A stretch of 64,000 bases of DNA, from the NCBI RefSeq assembly GCF_000018605.1, contig NC_010003.1, positions 472,501 through 536,500 on the forward strand, in the 5' to 3' direction. The position numbers and the translations under genes were made by a program. The notes under the pieces were generated by a model. That model was not told the origin of the DNA and made no database searches. It was given only the letters and a program-made list of their open reading frames with translations. Below are positions 53,713 through 61,950 of the stretch, in pieces; the stretch's first letter is position 1; every line of letters starts with the position of its first letter. The DNA comes from Petrotoga mobilis SJ95. GTDB lineage: Bacteria; Thermotogota; Thermotogae; Petrotogales; Petrotogaceae.

Positions 53713-55425
53713 TCATTTTCGTTTGAAAATTTCATACACTTGATCGATATTATAGGTATTTATCACGTCTTTCGCTTTAAGCCAACCTTTACGTGCAATA
53801 CCTACTCCATATTTTACGTCTAGTAGCCCTTCCACTCTATGAGCGTCTGGACAGATGGCAAGTTTAACTCCTTTTTCTTTTGCATATTTAATGTATCGCC
53901 AATCAATATCTAACCTATGAGGGTTTGAGTTTATTTCAATTATTTTATTGTATTCAGCACAAGCATCGATAACTTTATAAACGTCAAGATCATATCCATC
54001 TCTTGAAAGTAATAACCTACCCGTTAAGTGTCCTAAAATCGTTGTGTATTTGTTCTTTACAGCTTTTATAATCCTTTCAGTCATCTCTTCTTTGCTCATC
54101 TTAAAATTAGAATGTACCGAAGCAATTACAAAATCAAACTGTTTTAATAAATCTTCTTCATAGTCCAGTGAACCATCTTTCAAGATATCTGATTCTATGC
54201 CTTTTAGTATCTTTATATCCGTATATTTTTCATTCAATCTATCAATTTCATCGAACTGTCTTAATATATCTTCCTCTTTTAAACCATTTGCATATCGGGC
54301 AGATTTACTGTGATCTGTAATACCGATATACTTGTAACCTAGTTCTCTTGCACCATTTACCATCTCGGTAAGAGTATTCGCCCCATCGCTGTAATTAGTA
54401 TGTACGTGAAAAACACCTTTGATATCTTTTTCTTCAATCAATACTGGTATCTCACCTTTCTCGGCTGCTTCAATTTCACCCATATTTTCTCGAATTTCAG
54501 GTGGGATATAAGACAAATTTAATTTTCTGAATATCTCTTCCTCATCTTGGCATTTGATGAGAGTATCCCCTTTAAACAAACCATATTCGTTCATCTTTAT
54601 ACCCATTCGTTTTGCCCTATGCCTCATGGCGGTGTTATGCTCTTTACTACCGGTGAAGTGGTGCAAGGCGTACGGGTACTCTTCATCCTTTACTACCCTT
54701 AAATCAGTGTTAATCCCTGATTCTAAAGTTATACTTGTCTTCGTATCTCCTTTAGCAATCACATCTCTTGTTTTGTCATATTCTACAAATATTTCCATTA
54801 ATTTTTGAGGATCGTTAGTAGTTGCCAATATATCTATATCTTTTACTATCTCCTTTTTTCTTCTGATACTTCCAGCTATCTCACATCTTATAACGAGCCC
54901 TGTTTTAAGTAAATATTGTTTGAGTGAATCAGCTTCGGAATATGCTTCTGAAAATAGATGCTGGTTGCTAAACCTTTTTACAAATTTAATACCTTCTAAG
55001 ATTTTCTTTTGAGTCTTTTCTCCAAATCCGGGGAGCTCAACCAGCCTATTTTCAAGGCAAGCATACTCCAGTTCTCCAACGGTTTTTATATCCAATTTAT
55101 CGTACAAAGTTTTTATCTTCTTAGGTCCCAGACCTGGTATTTTTAACATCTCAACCAGACCTCCGGGAATCGATGCCTTTAAATTTTCGTAGTATTCGAG
55201 TCTTCCTGTGGTGATAAGTTCGGTTATCTTTTTATTGATGGCTTCGCCTATTCCTTTGACCTCTTTTAGTTTGTTATTCTTGACTAATACTTCTATATCT
55301 TCATCAAGAGTTTCTAGAGCACGTGCAGCATTATAATACGCCCTGATTTTAAAAGGGTTTTCTCCTTTTAATTCCAGTAAAAGACTTATCTCGTCGAGAA
55401 TATCTATAACAGTTTTTTTATCCAT
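53713..55425 (-). CDS. polX: Family X DNA polymerase with PHP exonuclease domain
   Basis: A 570-residue bacterial PolX used in base-excision gap filling. Helix-hairpin-helix segments are at residues 45-65 and 90-140. The nucleotidyltransferase motif GSIRRKKEIVKDIDIL carries two catalytic Asp residues, and a third lies in NTDLRVV. The C-terminal PHP domain starts at GVFHVHTNYSDG (about 338) and gives 3'-5' exonuclease activity. GGAGA precedes the ATG. It is monocistronic. Confidence 0.95.
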   Translation of the reverse strand: MDKKTVIDILDEISLLLELKGENPFKIRAYYNAARALETLDEDIEVLVKNNKLKEVKGIGEAINKKITELITTGRLEYYENLKASIPGGLVEMLKIPGLGPKKIKTLYDKLDIKTVGELEYACLENRLVELPGFGEKTQKKILEGIKFVKRFSNQHLFSEAYSEADSLKQYLLKTGLVIRCEIAGSIRRKKEIVKDIDILATTNDPQKLMEIFVEYDKTRDVIAKGDTKTSITLESGINTDLRVVKDEEYPYALHHFTGSKEHNTAMRHRAKRMGIKMNEYGLFKGDTLIKCQDEEEIFRKLNLSYIPPEIRENMGEIEAAEKGEIPVLIEEKDIKGVFHVHTNYSDGANTLTEMVNGARELGYKYIGITDHSKSARYANGLKEEDILRQFDEIDRLNEKYTDIKILKGIESDILKDGSLDYEEDLLKQFDFVIASVHSNFKMSKEEMTERIIKAVKNKYTTILGHLTGRLLLSRDGYDLDVYKVIDACAEYNKIIEINSNPHRLDIDWRYIKYAKEKGVKLAICPDAHRVEGLLDVKYGVGIARKGWLKAKDVINTYNIDQVYEIFKRK

Positions 55426-55547
55426 TTTACTTCAGCTCTCCTTCGTTCAGCAACTCTCCCAGATAGGATTGGGTAGGGCTGGAAAAGCAGTTGACCTCGG
55501 TTGATATTATATCATTCTTAACGTCCATTTTAAAACGATTAATCTGA

Positions 55548-55556
55548 TGGTATAAT
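55548..55556 (+). promoter_or_regulatory. Extended -10 promoter element
   Basis: TGGTATAAT lies 44 bp before the GNAT gene at 55601. No convincing -35 box is visible. Confidence 0.35.
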
Positions 55557-55600
55557 CGTTTAAACTTTAGTAACTCAAATAAATTAAGAGGAGTGAAAAA

Positions 55601-56080
55601 ATGGCAGATATGCTTGTGAAACTTTACGATTTGAATTACGATGAGAAGGTATTTACTGAATTAAAAGATTCAAAAATAACAGTACGGAGAGCAAAGGCAC
55701 CTGAAAAATTTATCGTTTTGAATTGGATCAAAAAAGAATTTGGTGATCACTGGGCAAGCGAATGCGATGTATCTTTTTCTAACAAACCTATCAGTTGTTT
55801 CATAGCTGTAGACGAAGATAAGAACAAAATTATTGGTTTTTCTTGTTTTGATGCTACAAGCAAAAATTTCTTTGGTCCAATGGGTGTAGACAAAAATTAC
55901 CGAGGAAAAGATATTGGTAAAGCGTTACTTTTAATAGCGCTAAAGAGCATGGAAGAAAGTGGTTATGCATATGCCATAATCGGAGGAGTTGGTCCTGCTA
56001 AATTTTACGAAAAAGTGGCAAACGCTACATTGATAGAAAATTCTGAACCAGGATTCTATAAAGGGATTTTGAAAAATTAA
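55601..56080 (+). CDS. GNAT family N-acetyltransferase
   Basis: A 159-residue GNAT protein. The acetyl-CoA loop is MGVDKNYRGKDIGKALLLIALKSM (about residues 103-126), and GGVGPAKFYEKV follows near the end. The substrate is unknown. GAGGAG precedes the ATG. It is transcribed alone; the 274-bp gap after it separates it from the beta-glucoside operon. Confidence 0.85.
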   Translation: MADMLVKLYDLNYDEKVFTELKDSKITVRRAKAPEKFIVLNWIKKEFGDHWASECDVSFSNKPISCFIAVDEDKNKIIGFSCFDATSKNFFGPMGVDKNYRGKDIGKALLLIALKSMEESGYAYAIIGGVGPAKFYEKVANATLIENSEPGFYKGILKN

Positions 56081-56175
56081 GAAAAACTACAAAAAACAGA
56101 GTTTTTATTAAATAAATTAAAATAATTACTCCTAATTGCTTCTCATCACCCATAATCAGATTTGCGATGTAACAT

Positions 56176-56229
56176 GTTTCAGGGTAGTATTGTGTTGAGT
56201 CTCAATGAAACTTGTATTTTCGATACTAC
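56176..56229 (+). promoter_or_regulatory. Structured intergenic segment with interleaved stems
   Basis: Several complementary pairs lie close together: GTTTCA (56176-56181) with TGAAAC (56206-56211), TTGAG (56195-56199) with CTCAA (56201-56205), and GTAGTAT (56184-56190) with ATACTAC (56223-56229). The last pair would form a pseudoknot with, or an alternative to, the first. This may be the 3' end of the GNAT mRNA or an RNA switch upstream of the binding-protein gene. I do not recognise a known class. Confidence 0.35.
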
Positions 56230-56303
56230 GAGCACCTTCCACCTTTTTGAAATTAAGCTGGGATGTTAAAGGGAGATAGGGGAATTTAATATAATTTTTT
56301 CAT

Positions 56304-56317
56304 GGAAAGGCCTTTCC
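56304..56317. promoter_or_regulatory. 14-bp perfect palindrome, probable operator
   Basis: GGAAAGGCCTTTCC is a perfect palindrome lying just upstream of a -10-like GATAAT (56320-56325) and 38 bp before the ATG of the binding-protein gene. The place and symmetry fit a repressor operator for the beta-glucoside operon. Confidence 0.5.
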
Positions 56318-56354
56318 TTGATAATGTAACAAAAATATTGGAGCTGAAAAGAGT

Positions 56355-58085
56355 ATGAAAAAAGCGTTTGTTGTGTTTCTTTTATTGGCAAGTTTGGTTA
56401 TGGGAAGCGCGTTATTCGCTCAAGTAACCCAAATCCCCAGAGAAGAAGCAGTGTATGTCGCAGGTTTTCAGTGGGGACCACCAACAACGGATAATCCGCT
56501 TGCAGGTGGGCCAATGACGTTCGTTTCTGATCCTAGACAACATATTTGGATATATGAAACATTATTCACATGGGATGCCCTCAATGGAAAGTATGTTCCT
56601 ATTTTGGGAGAATCCTATAAGTGGGTTGATGAACTAAGATTAGAGGTAAAAGTAAATCCAAAAGCGTATTTCCACGATGGAGAACCCGTTACTGCAGATG
56701 ATGTTGTATATTCCTACAAATTAGGGCAAAAATATCCACTAGGTCTTCAGATTTGGGAATGGTTGAAAGATGTTTACAAGGTAGATAACCACACTGTAAT
56801 CTTCGAGATGAAACCAGATAATCCAAACAGATTGATGGTAGAAGACGCACTTGGAGCTACCTTCATTCTTCCAGAACATATTTGGTCTAAGGTTGAAGCA
56901 GAAAATAATTATGATTTGACCAAAATCAGACAGTTTAGAAATGAAAATCCTGTAGGCTCTGGTCCATACAAAGTTTTTTATGAAAGTCCAGAAACTATTA
57001 TTTTAGTAAGAGTAGATAATTATTGGGGAAACGAAGCTTTACACGGTGGGAAAAAACCCGCAGCTAAATACATAGTGCATCCTATTTTCAAAAGTAATGA
57101 CGAAGGTAGTTTGGCCTTTGAAAATGGTGAAGTAGACGTTTCTCAGCAATTCACTCCAAGAATATGGGAAATGTGGGAAAAGAAAGGGCTTCCTGTTGGT
57201 ACATGGTACGACGAGATCCCTTATCATATGCCTGCAACAATGCCTTCGTTGTGGTTTAACGTGAACAAATATCCTCTCAGTTTGCCTGAAGTTAGAAAAG
57301 CTATTGCATATTCGGTAAATTACGCAAGAATTTCCGAACTTGCCATGTCTAATTATTCTCCTAAGGTTCAAGCCAGTCTTATAATGCCCTACGGTGGTGA
57401 AGCAAAATACTTCGATGAAAACTTGGTAAAACAATACGGTTGGGAATACAATCCGAAAGAAGCTATAAGGATATTAGAAGAAGATTTGGGAGCAACAAAA
57501 GGTAAAGATGGAATATATGTTCTTCCTGATGGAACAAGACTTGGCCCATTTACCGTAGAATGCCCATACGGTTGGACAGACTGGAATGCTTCTTTACAAA
57601 TCGTGGCACAAGGAGCAAGAGCAGTAGGTATAGACATCCAAACATCTTTCCCTGATGCACCTATAGCTTATGATAACAGACAAACAGGTAACTTCGATAT
57701 GACGATGTGGGCACCTTCACAACCTGGACCTGCTCAACCCTGGTTGAGATTCCAAATAGCTCTTTATTCAAAAGGTGTTCCCCCAGTTGGACAAATCGCA
57801 TACAGTAACTTCGGAAGATATAAAAATGAATGGGCTGACCAACTCATCGATATGATTCCAAAAGTTACCGACGAAAAAGAATTAAAGAATCTCTATACAG
57901 AGTTAGATCAACTATACAGAGAAGATATACCGATGTTCCCGTTAATGTATAGACCTCAAACATTTTACGAATACAATGAAACTTACTGGACAGGTTGGGC
58001 AAACGCAAAAAATCCTTATGCACCACCGATGCCTTTGGTAGGTGCAGGGATGGAAATGTTGTGGCATTTAGAACCTGCTAAATAA
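56355..58085 (+). CDS. Oligosaccharide-binding protein of family 5 (beta-glucoside type)
   Basis: A 576-residue periplasmic binding protein with a signal peptide (residues 1-22, ending ALFAQ). LEVKVNPKAYFHDGEPVTADDVVYSYKLG is the SBP_bac_5 signature. Although this family is named for peptides, homologues in Thermotoga bind cellobiose, laminaribiose or mannan oligosaccharides. The GH1 and GH3 beta-glucosidase genes at the end of this operon point to beta-linked glucose oligosaccharides. A ribosome site (TTGGAG) lies 11 nt before the ATG, a rather long spacing. Confidence 0.88.
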   Translation: MKKAFVVFLLLASLVMGSALFAQVTQIPREEAVYVAGFQWGPPTTDNPLAGGPMTFVSDPRQHIWIYETLFTWDALNGKYVPILGESYKWVDELRLEVKVNPKAYFHDGEPVTADDVVYSYKLGQKYPLGLQIWEWLKDVYKVDNHTVIFEMKPDNPNRLMVEDALGATFILPEHIWSKVEAENNYDLTKIRQFRNENPVGSGPYKVFYESPETIILVRVDNYWGNEALHGGKKPAAKYIVHPIFKSNDEGSLAFENGEVDVSQQFTPRIWEMWEKKGLPVGTWYDEIPYHMPATMPSLWFNVNKYPLSLPEVRKAIAYSVNYARISELAMSNYSPKVQASLIMPYGGEAKYFDENLVKQYGWEYNPKEAIRILEEDLGATKGKDGIYVLPDGTRLGPFTVECPYGWTDWNASLQIVAQGARAVGIDIQTSFPDAPIAYDNRQTGNFDMTMWAPSQPGPAQPWLRFQIALYSKGVPPVGQIAYSNFGRYKNEWADQLIDMIPKVTDEKELKNLYTELDQLYREDIPMFPLMYRPQTFYEYNETYWTGWANAKNPYAPPMPLVGAGMEMLWHLEPAK

Positions 58086-58112
58086 AGTAATTTATTATCC
58101 GTCGATTAAGCC

Positions 58113-58151
58113 AAGAGTTCGTGGAGGAAGTTTCAGCCTCCATGAACTCTT
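58113..58151 (+). terminator. Attenuating hairpin between binding protein and permease genes
   Basis: AAGAGTTCGTGGAGG (58113-58127) pairs with CCTCCATGAACTCTT (58137-58151) over 15 positions, with one G-U pair, and is followed by a short T-run. It mirrors the hairpin at the same position of the dpp-type operon (47922-47939). Confidence 0.75.
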
Positions 58152-58179
58152 TTAAATATACCTTCGAGAGGTGAAATAT

Positions 58180-59190
58180 GTGAAAGGATTTACGAGGTAT
58201 TTTTTTCAAAAGCTTTTTTGGTATCTAATAGCTTTTTTCTTGGCTTTATTTTTGAATTTTTTCTTACCAAGACTCATTCCAGGAGATCCTATTTCAGTTA
58301 TAGTAAGTAAAATGATGTCTGGAACCGTAGCAAGTGAGACGCAGGAAAGGGTTTATCAATCTTTTGTCGAAGAGTTTGGATTGGATAAACCTTTACCTAT
58401 CCAGTTTTTCAACTACATAGGAAATGTTTTTAGAGGTGATTTAGGAACGTCGTTCAGTTTGTACCCCCTTTCTGTTAATGAAGTTTTGGGAAACGCTATT
58501 GTATGGACTATTTCTTTACAATTTCCGGCAATAATTGTAGGTTGGATATTAGGAAACTTACTGGGAGCCGCTGCTGCTTACAGAAAAGGGGTTTTCGACA
58601 AAACTATTTTTCCAGTGGCACTATTCGTTAATTCTATCCCTTATTATGCTTTGGCAATCATATTACTATACTTTTTTGGAGTTTACCTGGGATGGTTCCC
58701 AATTGGCGGTGGTTACAGCAGAACATTGCTCCCTTCTTGGAGTTGGGCTTTTGTAATTGATGTCTTACACCATTACTTTTTACCCTTTATTTCGATTGTT
58801 TTAGTAACAATAGGGGGACAAGCCATAGGTATGAGAGAGATGTCAATATATGAATTAAATACAGATTATGTTACCTACAGTAAGATGTTAGGTATCAAAG
58901 ATAAGAAGATTCAAAGCTATGTCTTCAAAAATGCAGTTCTTCCTCAAATAACAGGACTTGCAATAAGTTTAGGTACAATGGTAGGGGGAGCTCTGATCAC
59001 TGAGATAGTCTTTGGATACCCCGGAGTGGGAACGTGGCTATTCAACGGAATAAGACAGCTAGATTATCCGATGATCCAAGGTTCAACCCTTATAATAGCG
59101 ATGATGGTTTTAATTGCTAATTTTATTTTGGATATGGTCTATGGACTAATAGATCCTAGAATTAAAGCTGCGCAAACGGAGGAGGGTTAA
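58180..59190 (+). CDS. ABC transporter permease (DppB-like, oligosaccharide)
   Basis: A permease of about 336 residues with the DppB opening LPRLIPGDPISVIV and the contact loop SKMLGIKDKKIQSYVFKNAVLPQ. The GTG at 58180 is preferred over the GTG at 58171, since GAGAGGTG overlaps the latter and is spaced 6 nt from the former. It partners with the next permease in the beta-glucoside transporter. Confidence 0.9.
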   Translation: MKGFTRYFFQKLFWYLIAFFLALFLNFFLPRLIPGDPISVIVSKMMSGTVASETQERVYQSFVEEFGLDKPLPIQFFNYIGNVFRGDLGTSFSLYPLSVNEVLGNAIVWTISLQFPAIIVGWILGNLLGAAAAYRKGVFDKTIFPVALFVNSIPYYALAIILLYFFGVYLGWFPIGGGYSRTLLPSWSWAFVIDVLHHYFLPFISIVLVTIGGQAIGMREMSIYELNTDYVTYSKMLGIKDKKIQSYVFKNAVLPQITGLAISLGTMVGGALITEIVFGYPGVGTWLFNGIRQLDYPMIQGSTLIIAMMVLIANFILDMVYGLIDPRIKAAQTEEG

Positions 59191-59191
59191 T

Positions 59192-60025
59192 ATGAATACA
59201 ATAAAATTACTTTTGAAATCTCCAAAATTTTTAATAGGATTTGGCCTATTTATGTTTTTATTCTTAACTGCCTTCATATACCCTGCTGTTTCACCAAAAG
59301 ATCCATTGGAGATGGTTGGATTTATGTACGAGCCCCCTTCCTCAACTTACTTGTTGGGAACAGATAACTTTGGAAGAGATGTATTTGTAGAGCTTATTCA
59401 CGGAATGAAATCCTCGTTGATTATAGGATTAATTTCAGGTGTTATTGCAACAACAATAGGTATAACTATAGGCCTTTTTGCTGGCTACAAAGGAGGAACC
59501 ACTGATAACATATTAAATTCAATAACTAATATATTTTTAGTTATACCTCCATTCATAATACTGATATTGATTACGGTTAGTTTAAAAAGTAGGTCCTTGT
59601 TTGTTATGGGATTAGTATTAGGAGTAACCTCTTGGCCATGGACTGCTCGTGCGGTCAGGGCGCAATCACTCAGTTTAAGAAATAGGGAACATGTTGATAT
59701 AGCCAGGTTAAACGGTGCCAGTACTGTAGAAATTATAATACGCGAAATAATGCCTTATATCTTATCTTATATATTCATGGCATTTATACTCCAAGTTGCC
59801 ACTGGTATTTTAAACGAAGCAGGAATAAGTATGTTAGGACTGGGTCCAAGTAATATAGTTTCACTCGGTACAATGCTTTCATGGGCACTATTATTTGAGT
59901 CTGTTAGATCAGGTGCCTGGTGGGCTTTTATACCTCCAGCTATAACCATAGCTTTAATCACTTTTTCGCTATATTTTATGAATTCGGGGATGGATGAATT
60001 ATTCAATCCCAAACTTAGGAGTTGA
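59192..60025 (+). CDS. ABC transporter permease (DppC-like, oligosaccharide)
   Basis: A 277-residue permease with STYLLGTDNFGRDVFVELIHG and the contact loop ARLNGASTVEIIIREIMPY. GGAGGAGGG precedes the ATG, which follows the previous stop by one base. Its own stop overlaps the start of the first ATPase. Confidence 0.9.
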   Translation: MNTIKLLLKSPKFLIGFGLFMFLFLTAFIYPAVSPKDPLEMVGFMYEPPSSTYLLGTDNFGRDVFVELIHGMKSSLIIGLISGVIATTIGITIGLFAGYKGGTTDNILNSITNIFLVIPPFIILILITVSLKSRSLFVMGLVLGVTSWPWTARAVRAQSLSLRNREHVDIARLNGASTVEIIIREIMPYILSYIFMAFILQVATGILNEAGISMLGLGPSNIVSLGTMLSWALLFESVRSGAWWAFIPPAITIALITFSLYFMNSGMDELFNPKLRS

Positions 60026-61050
60026 TGAGATTGGAATCTAAAAAGGTTATTTTAGAAGTTAACAATCTTAAAACCTACTATCAAACAAGGTTAGGAGAAA
60101 AAATAAAGGCGGTTAACAGCGTTTCGTTTAACCTATATGAAGGAGAAATCTTGGGAATAGCAGGTGAATCAGGTTGTGGTAAATCTACTTTAGCAATGAG
60201 TTTGTCAGGCTTATTTTTATCCCCTTTGAAATACGAAAGTGGATCAGTGTTTTTAAACAACGAAAATATCATGCAAAAAAAAGAAAATGAGTTGAGAAGT
60301 AATATACTGGGGAAAAAATATTCGTATATCCCTCAAAGTGCTATGAACGCCTTGAATCCAACACTAAAAATCAAAAATTTTGTTATAGATCTACTGAAAG
60401 AACACAATCCTAATATGACAGAAAAAGAGATTTTAAATTTGGCAAAAGAACGTTTTGAATCTCTTTCTTTGCCCCCAAGAGTTTTAAACCTCTACCCTTT
60501 AGAACTTAGCGGTGGTATGAAACAAAGGGTAGTTGTCGCAATCTCTACAATCATGAACCCAGAAGTTGTAGTAGCAGATGAACCAACTTCTGCATTGGAC
60601 GTAACCTCACAAAAAATAGTAATAAAATTAATTAAAGAACTTTTTGATAAAAAAATAGTAAAAAGTATAATTTTTATAACTCACGAATTACCCATATTAA
60701 GACATATATGTGACCGTATCGCTGTAATGTACGCCGGAGAATTTGTAGAGATAGGAAACATGAAAGATGTAATCTTCGATCCTATTCATCCTTACTCACA
60801 AGCATTAATGCAGTCTATTTTAGTCCCTGAAAAAGGTATAAAAGGTAAAAAACTACCAAGTCTTCCTGGGTCACCACCTGATTTAAGGAAAATTCCAAAA
60901 GGATGTAGGTTCGCTGATAGATGCCCCTTGGCAATTGAAGATTGTAAAAAAGAAAATGTCACTTTAACTAAAGTAGGAGAAAGATCTGTTAGATGCATCA
61001 GAATAAACCATATCTTAACACAAGGGAAGAGGGTGACACCGTATGTCTAA
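60025..61050 (+). CDS. ABC transporter ATPase (DppD-like, oligosaccharide)
   Basis: A 341-residue ATPase: Walker A GESGCGKST, QSAMNALNP, signature LSGGMKQRV, Walker B VVVADEP and the C-terminal cysteine motif GCRFADRCPLAIEDC. The ATG at 60025 shares a base with the stop of the permease (TGATG). GGAG is only 3 nt away, so a TTG at 60031 is a possible alternative start. Confidence 0.9.
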   Translation: MRLESKKVILEVNNLKTYYQTRLGEKIKAVNSVSFNLYEGEILGIAGESGCGKSTLAMSLSGLFLSPLKYESGSVFLNNENIMQKKENELRSNILGKKYSYIPQSAMNALNPTLKIKNFVIDLLKEHNPNMTEKEILNLAKERFESLSLPPRVLNLYPLELSGGMKQRVVVAISTIMNPEVVVADEPTSALDVTSQKIVIKLIKELFDKKIVKSIIFITHELPILRHICDRIAVMYAGEFVEIGNMKDVIFDPIHPYSQALMQSILVPEKGIKGKKLPSLPGSPPDLRKIPKGCRFADRCPLAIEDCKKENVTLTKVGERSVRCIRINHILTQGKRVTPYV

Positions 61051-61849
61051 TCTCTCAAATGAAGATATAGTAAAAGTAGAAAATTTGACCAAAATATTTG
61101 GAAGTGGGAAAAAAGCTGTTAAAGCTGTAGATAACGTTACTTTTTCTATAAAAAAAGGGGAAATCGTCTCTCTTGTTGGACAAAGTGGAAGCGGAAAAAC
61201 AACGGTAACTAGACTATTACTCAGGTTGTTAAAAGAAACAGAAGGCAAAATTATTTTTGAAGGTCAGGATATAACAGGTTTAACAGGGAAAGAAAAAAAG
61301 CTTTACTGGAAAAAAGTTCAAGCAATATTTCAAGATCCATACGCCTCGTTTAATATATTTGCCCCGGTAAAAAAAGTTTTAATTGATGCTTTCAAGTTAT
61401 TTGACAACAGCTTTACCAAACAAGAAAAAATGGCAAAGGTTTACGAAGCTTTGGAATCAGTTAATCTAAGACCTGAAGAAGTAGCAGATAAATATCCTTT
61501 TGAATTAAGTGGTGGTCAAAGGCAAAGGATAATGATAGCAAGGGCTCATTTGATAAAACCAAAATTACTCTTAGCTGACGAACCAACTTCTATGATCGAT
61601 GCAAACTTAAGATCGGGAATTTTGGAGTTATTGTTAGGTTTAAGGGATACGGAAGGTACAACTATCATGTTCGTAACTCACGACCTTGGTTTGGCTTACT
61701 ACGTCAGTGATAGACTTTTCATCATGCATGAAGGGAAAATAGTAGAAAGCGGAGATGCTGATAAAGTAATAACACACCCTGAGCACCCATATACAAAACA
61801 ACTAATGATGGATGTACCAAAACTATCTGAAGAATGGGTTTTAAAATAA
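61043..61849 (+). CDS. ABC transporter ATPase (DppF-like, oligosaccharide)
   Basis: A 268-residue ATPase: Walker A GQSGSGKTT, signature LSGGQRQRI, Walker B LLLADEP. It is shorter than the dppF-like protein at 44203 and lacks the C-terminal cysteine-rich oligopeptide domain. GGGTG lies 7 nt before the ATG, and the gene overlaps the preceding ATPase by 8 bp. Confidence 0.92.
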   Translation: MSNLSNEDIVKVENLTKIFGSGKKAVKAVDNVTFSIKKGEIVSLVGQSGSGKTTVTRLLLRLLKETEGKIIFEGQDITGLTGKEKKLYWKKVQAIFQDPYASFNIFAPVKKVLIDAFKLFDNSFTKQEKMAKVYEALESVNLRPEEVADKYPFELSGGQRQRIMIARAHLIKPKLLLADEPTSMIDANLRSGILELLLGLRDTEGTTIMFVTHDLGLAYYVSDRLFIMHEGKIVESGDADKVITHPEHPYTKQLMMDVPKLSEEWVLK

Positions 61850-61861
61850 CTTAGAATGAAA

Positions 61862-61894
61862 TATGGGTGGGCTGCGGTGCGAAGGGGAGCTAAA
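61862..61894 (-). repeat. GC-rich dispersed repeat, copy C
   Basis: Its reverse complement, beginning TTTAGCTCCCCTTCGC and ending GCCCACCCATA, matches copy A (2982-3014) at 29 of 33 positions. It lies between the last transporter gene and the GH1 gene, 56 bp before the GH1 start, in the same sense relative to the downstream gene as copies A and B. Confidence 0.75.
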
Positions 61895-61950
61895 GTAAGT
61901 TTTTGAGTTTGTATAGACAATAAAAACAACAACATAGGAGGAATAAAAAC

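Noticed and set aside
55432-55466. A possible fourth copy of the GC-rich repeat (TTCAGCTCTCCTTCG...)
   Set aside because: The similarity is partial and part of it is simply the polX ribosome site on the other strand, so chance resemblance is as likely.
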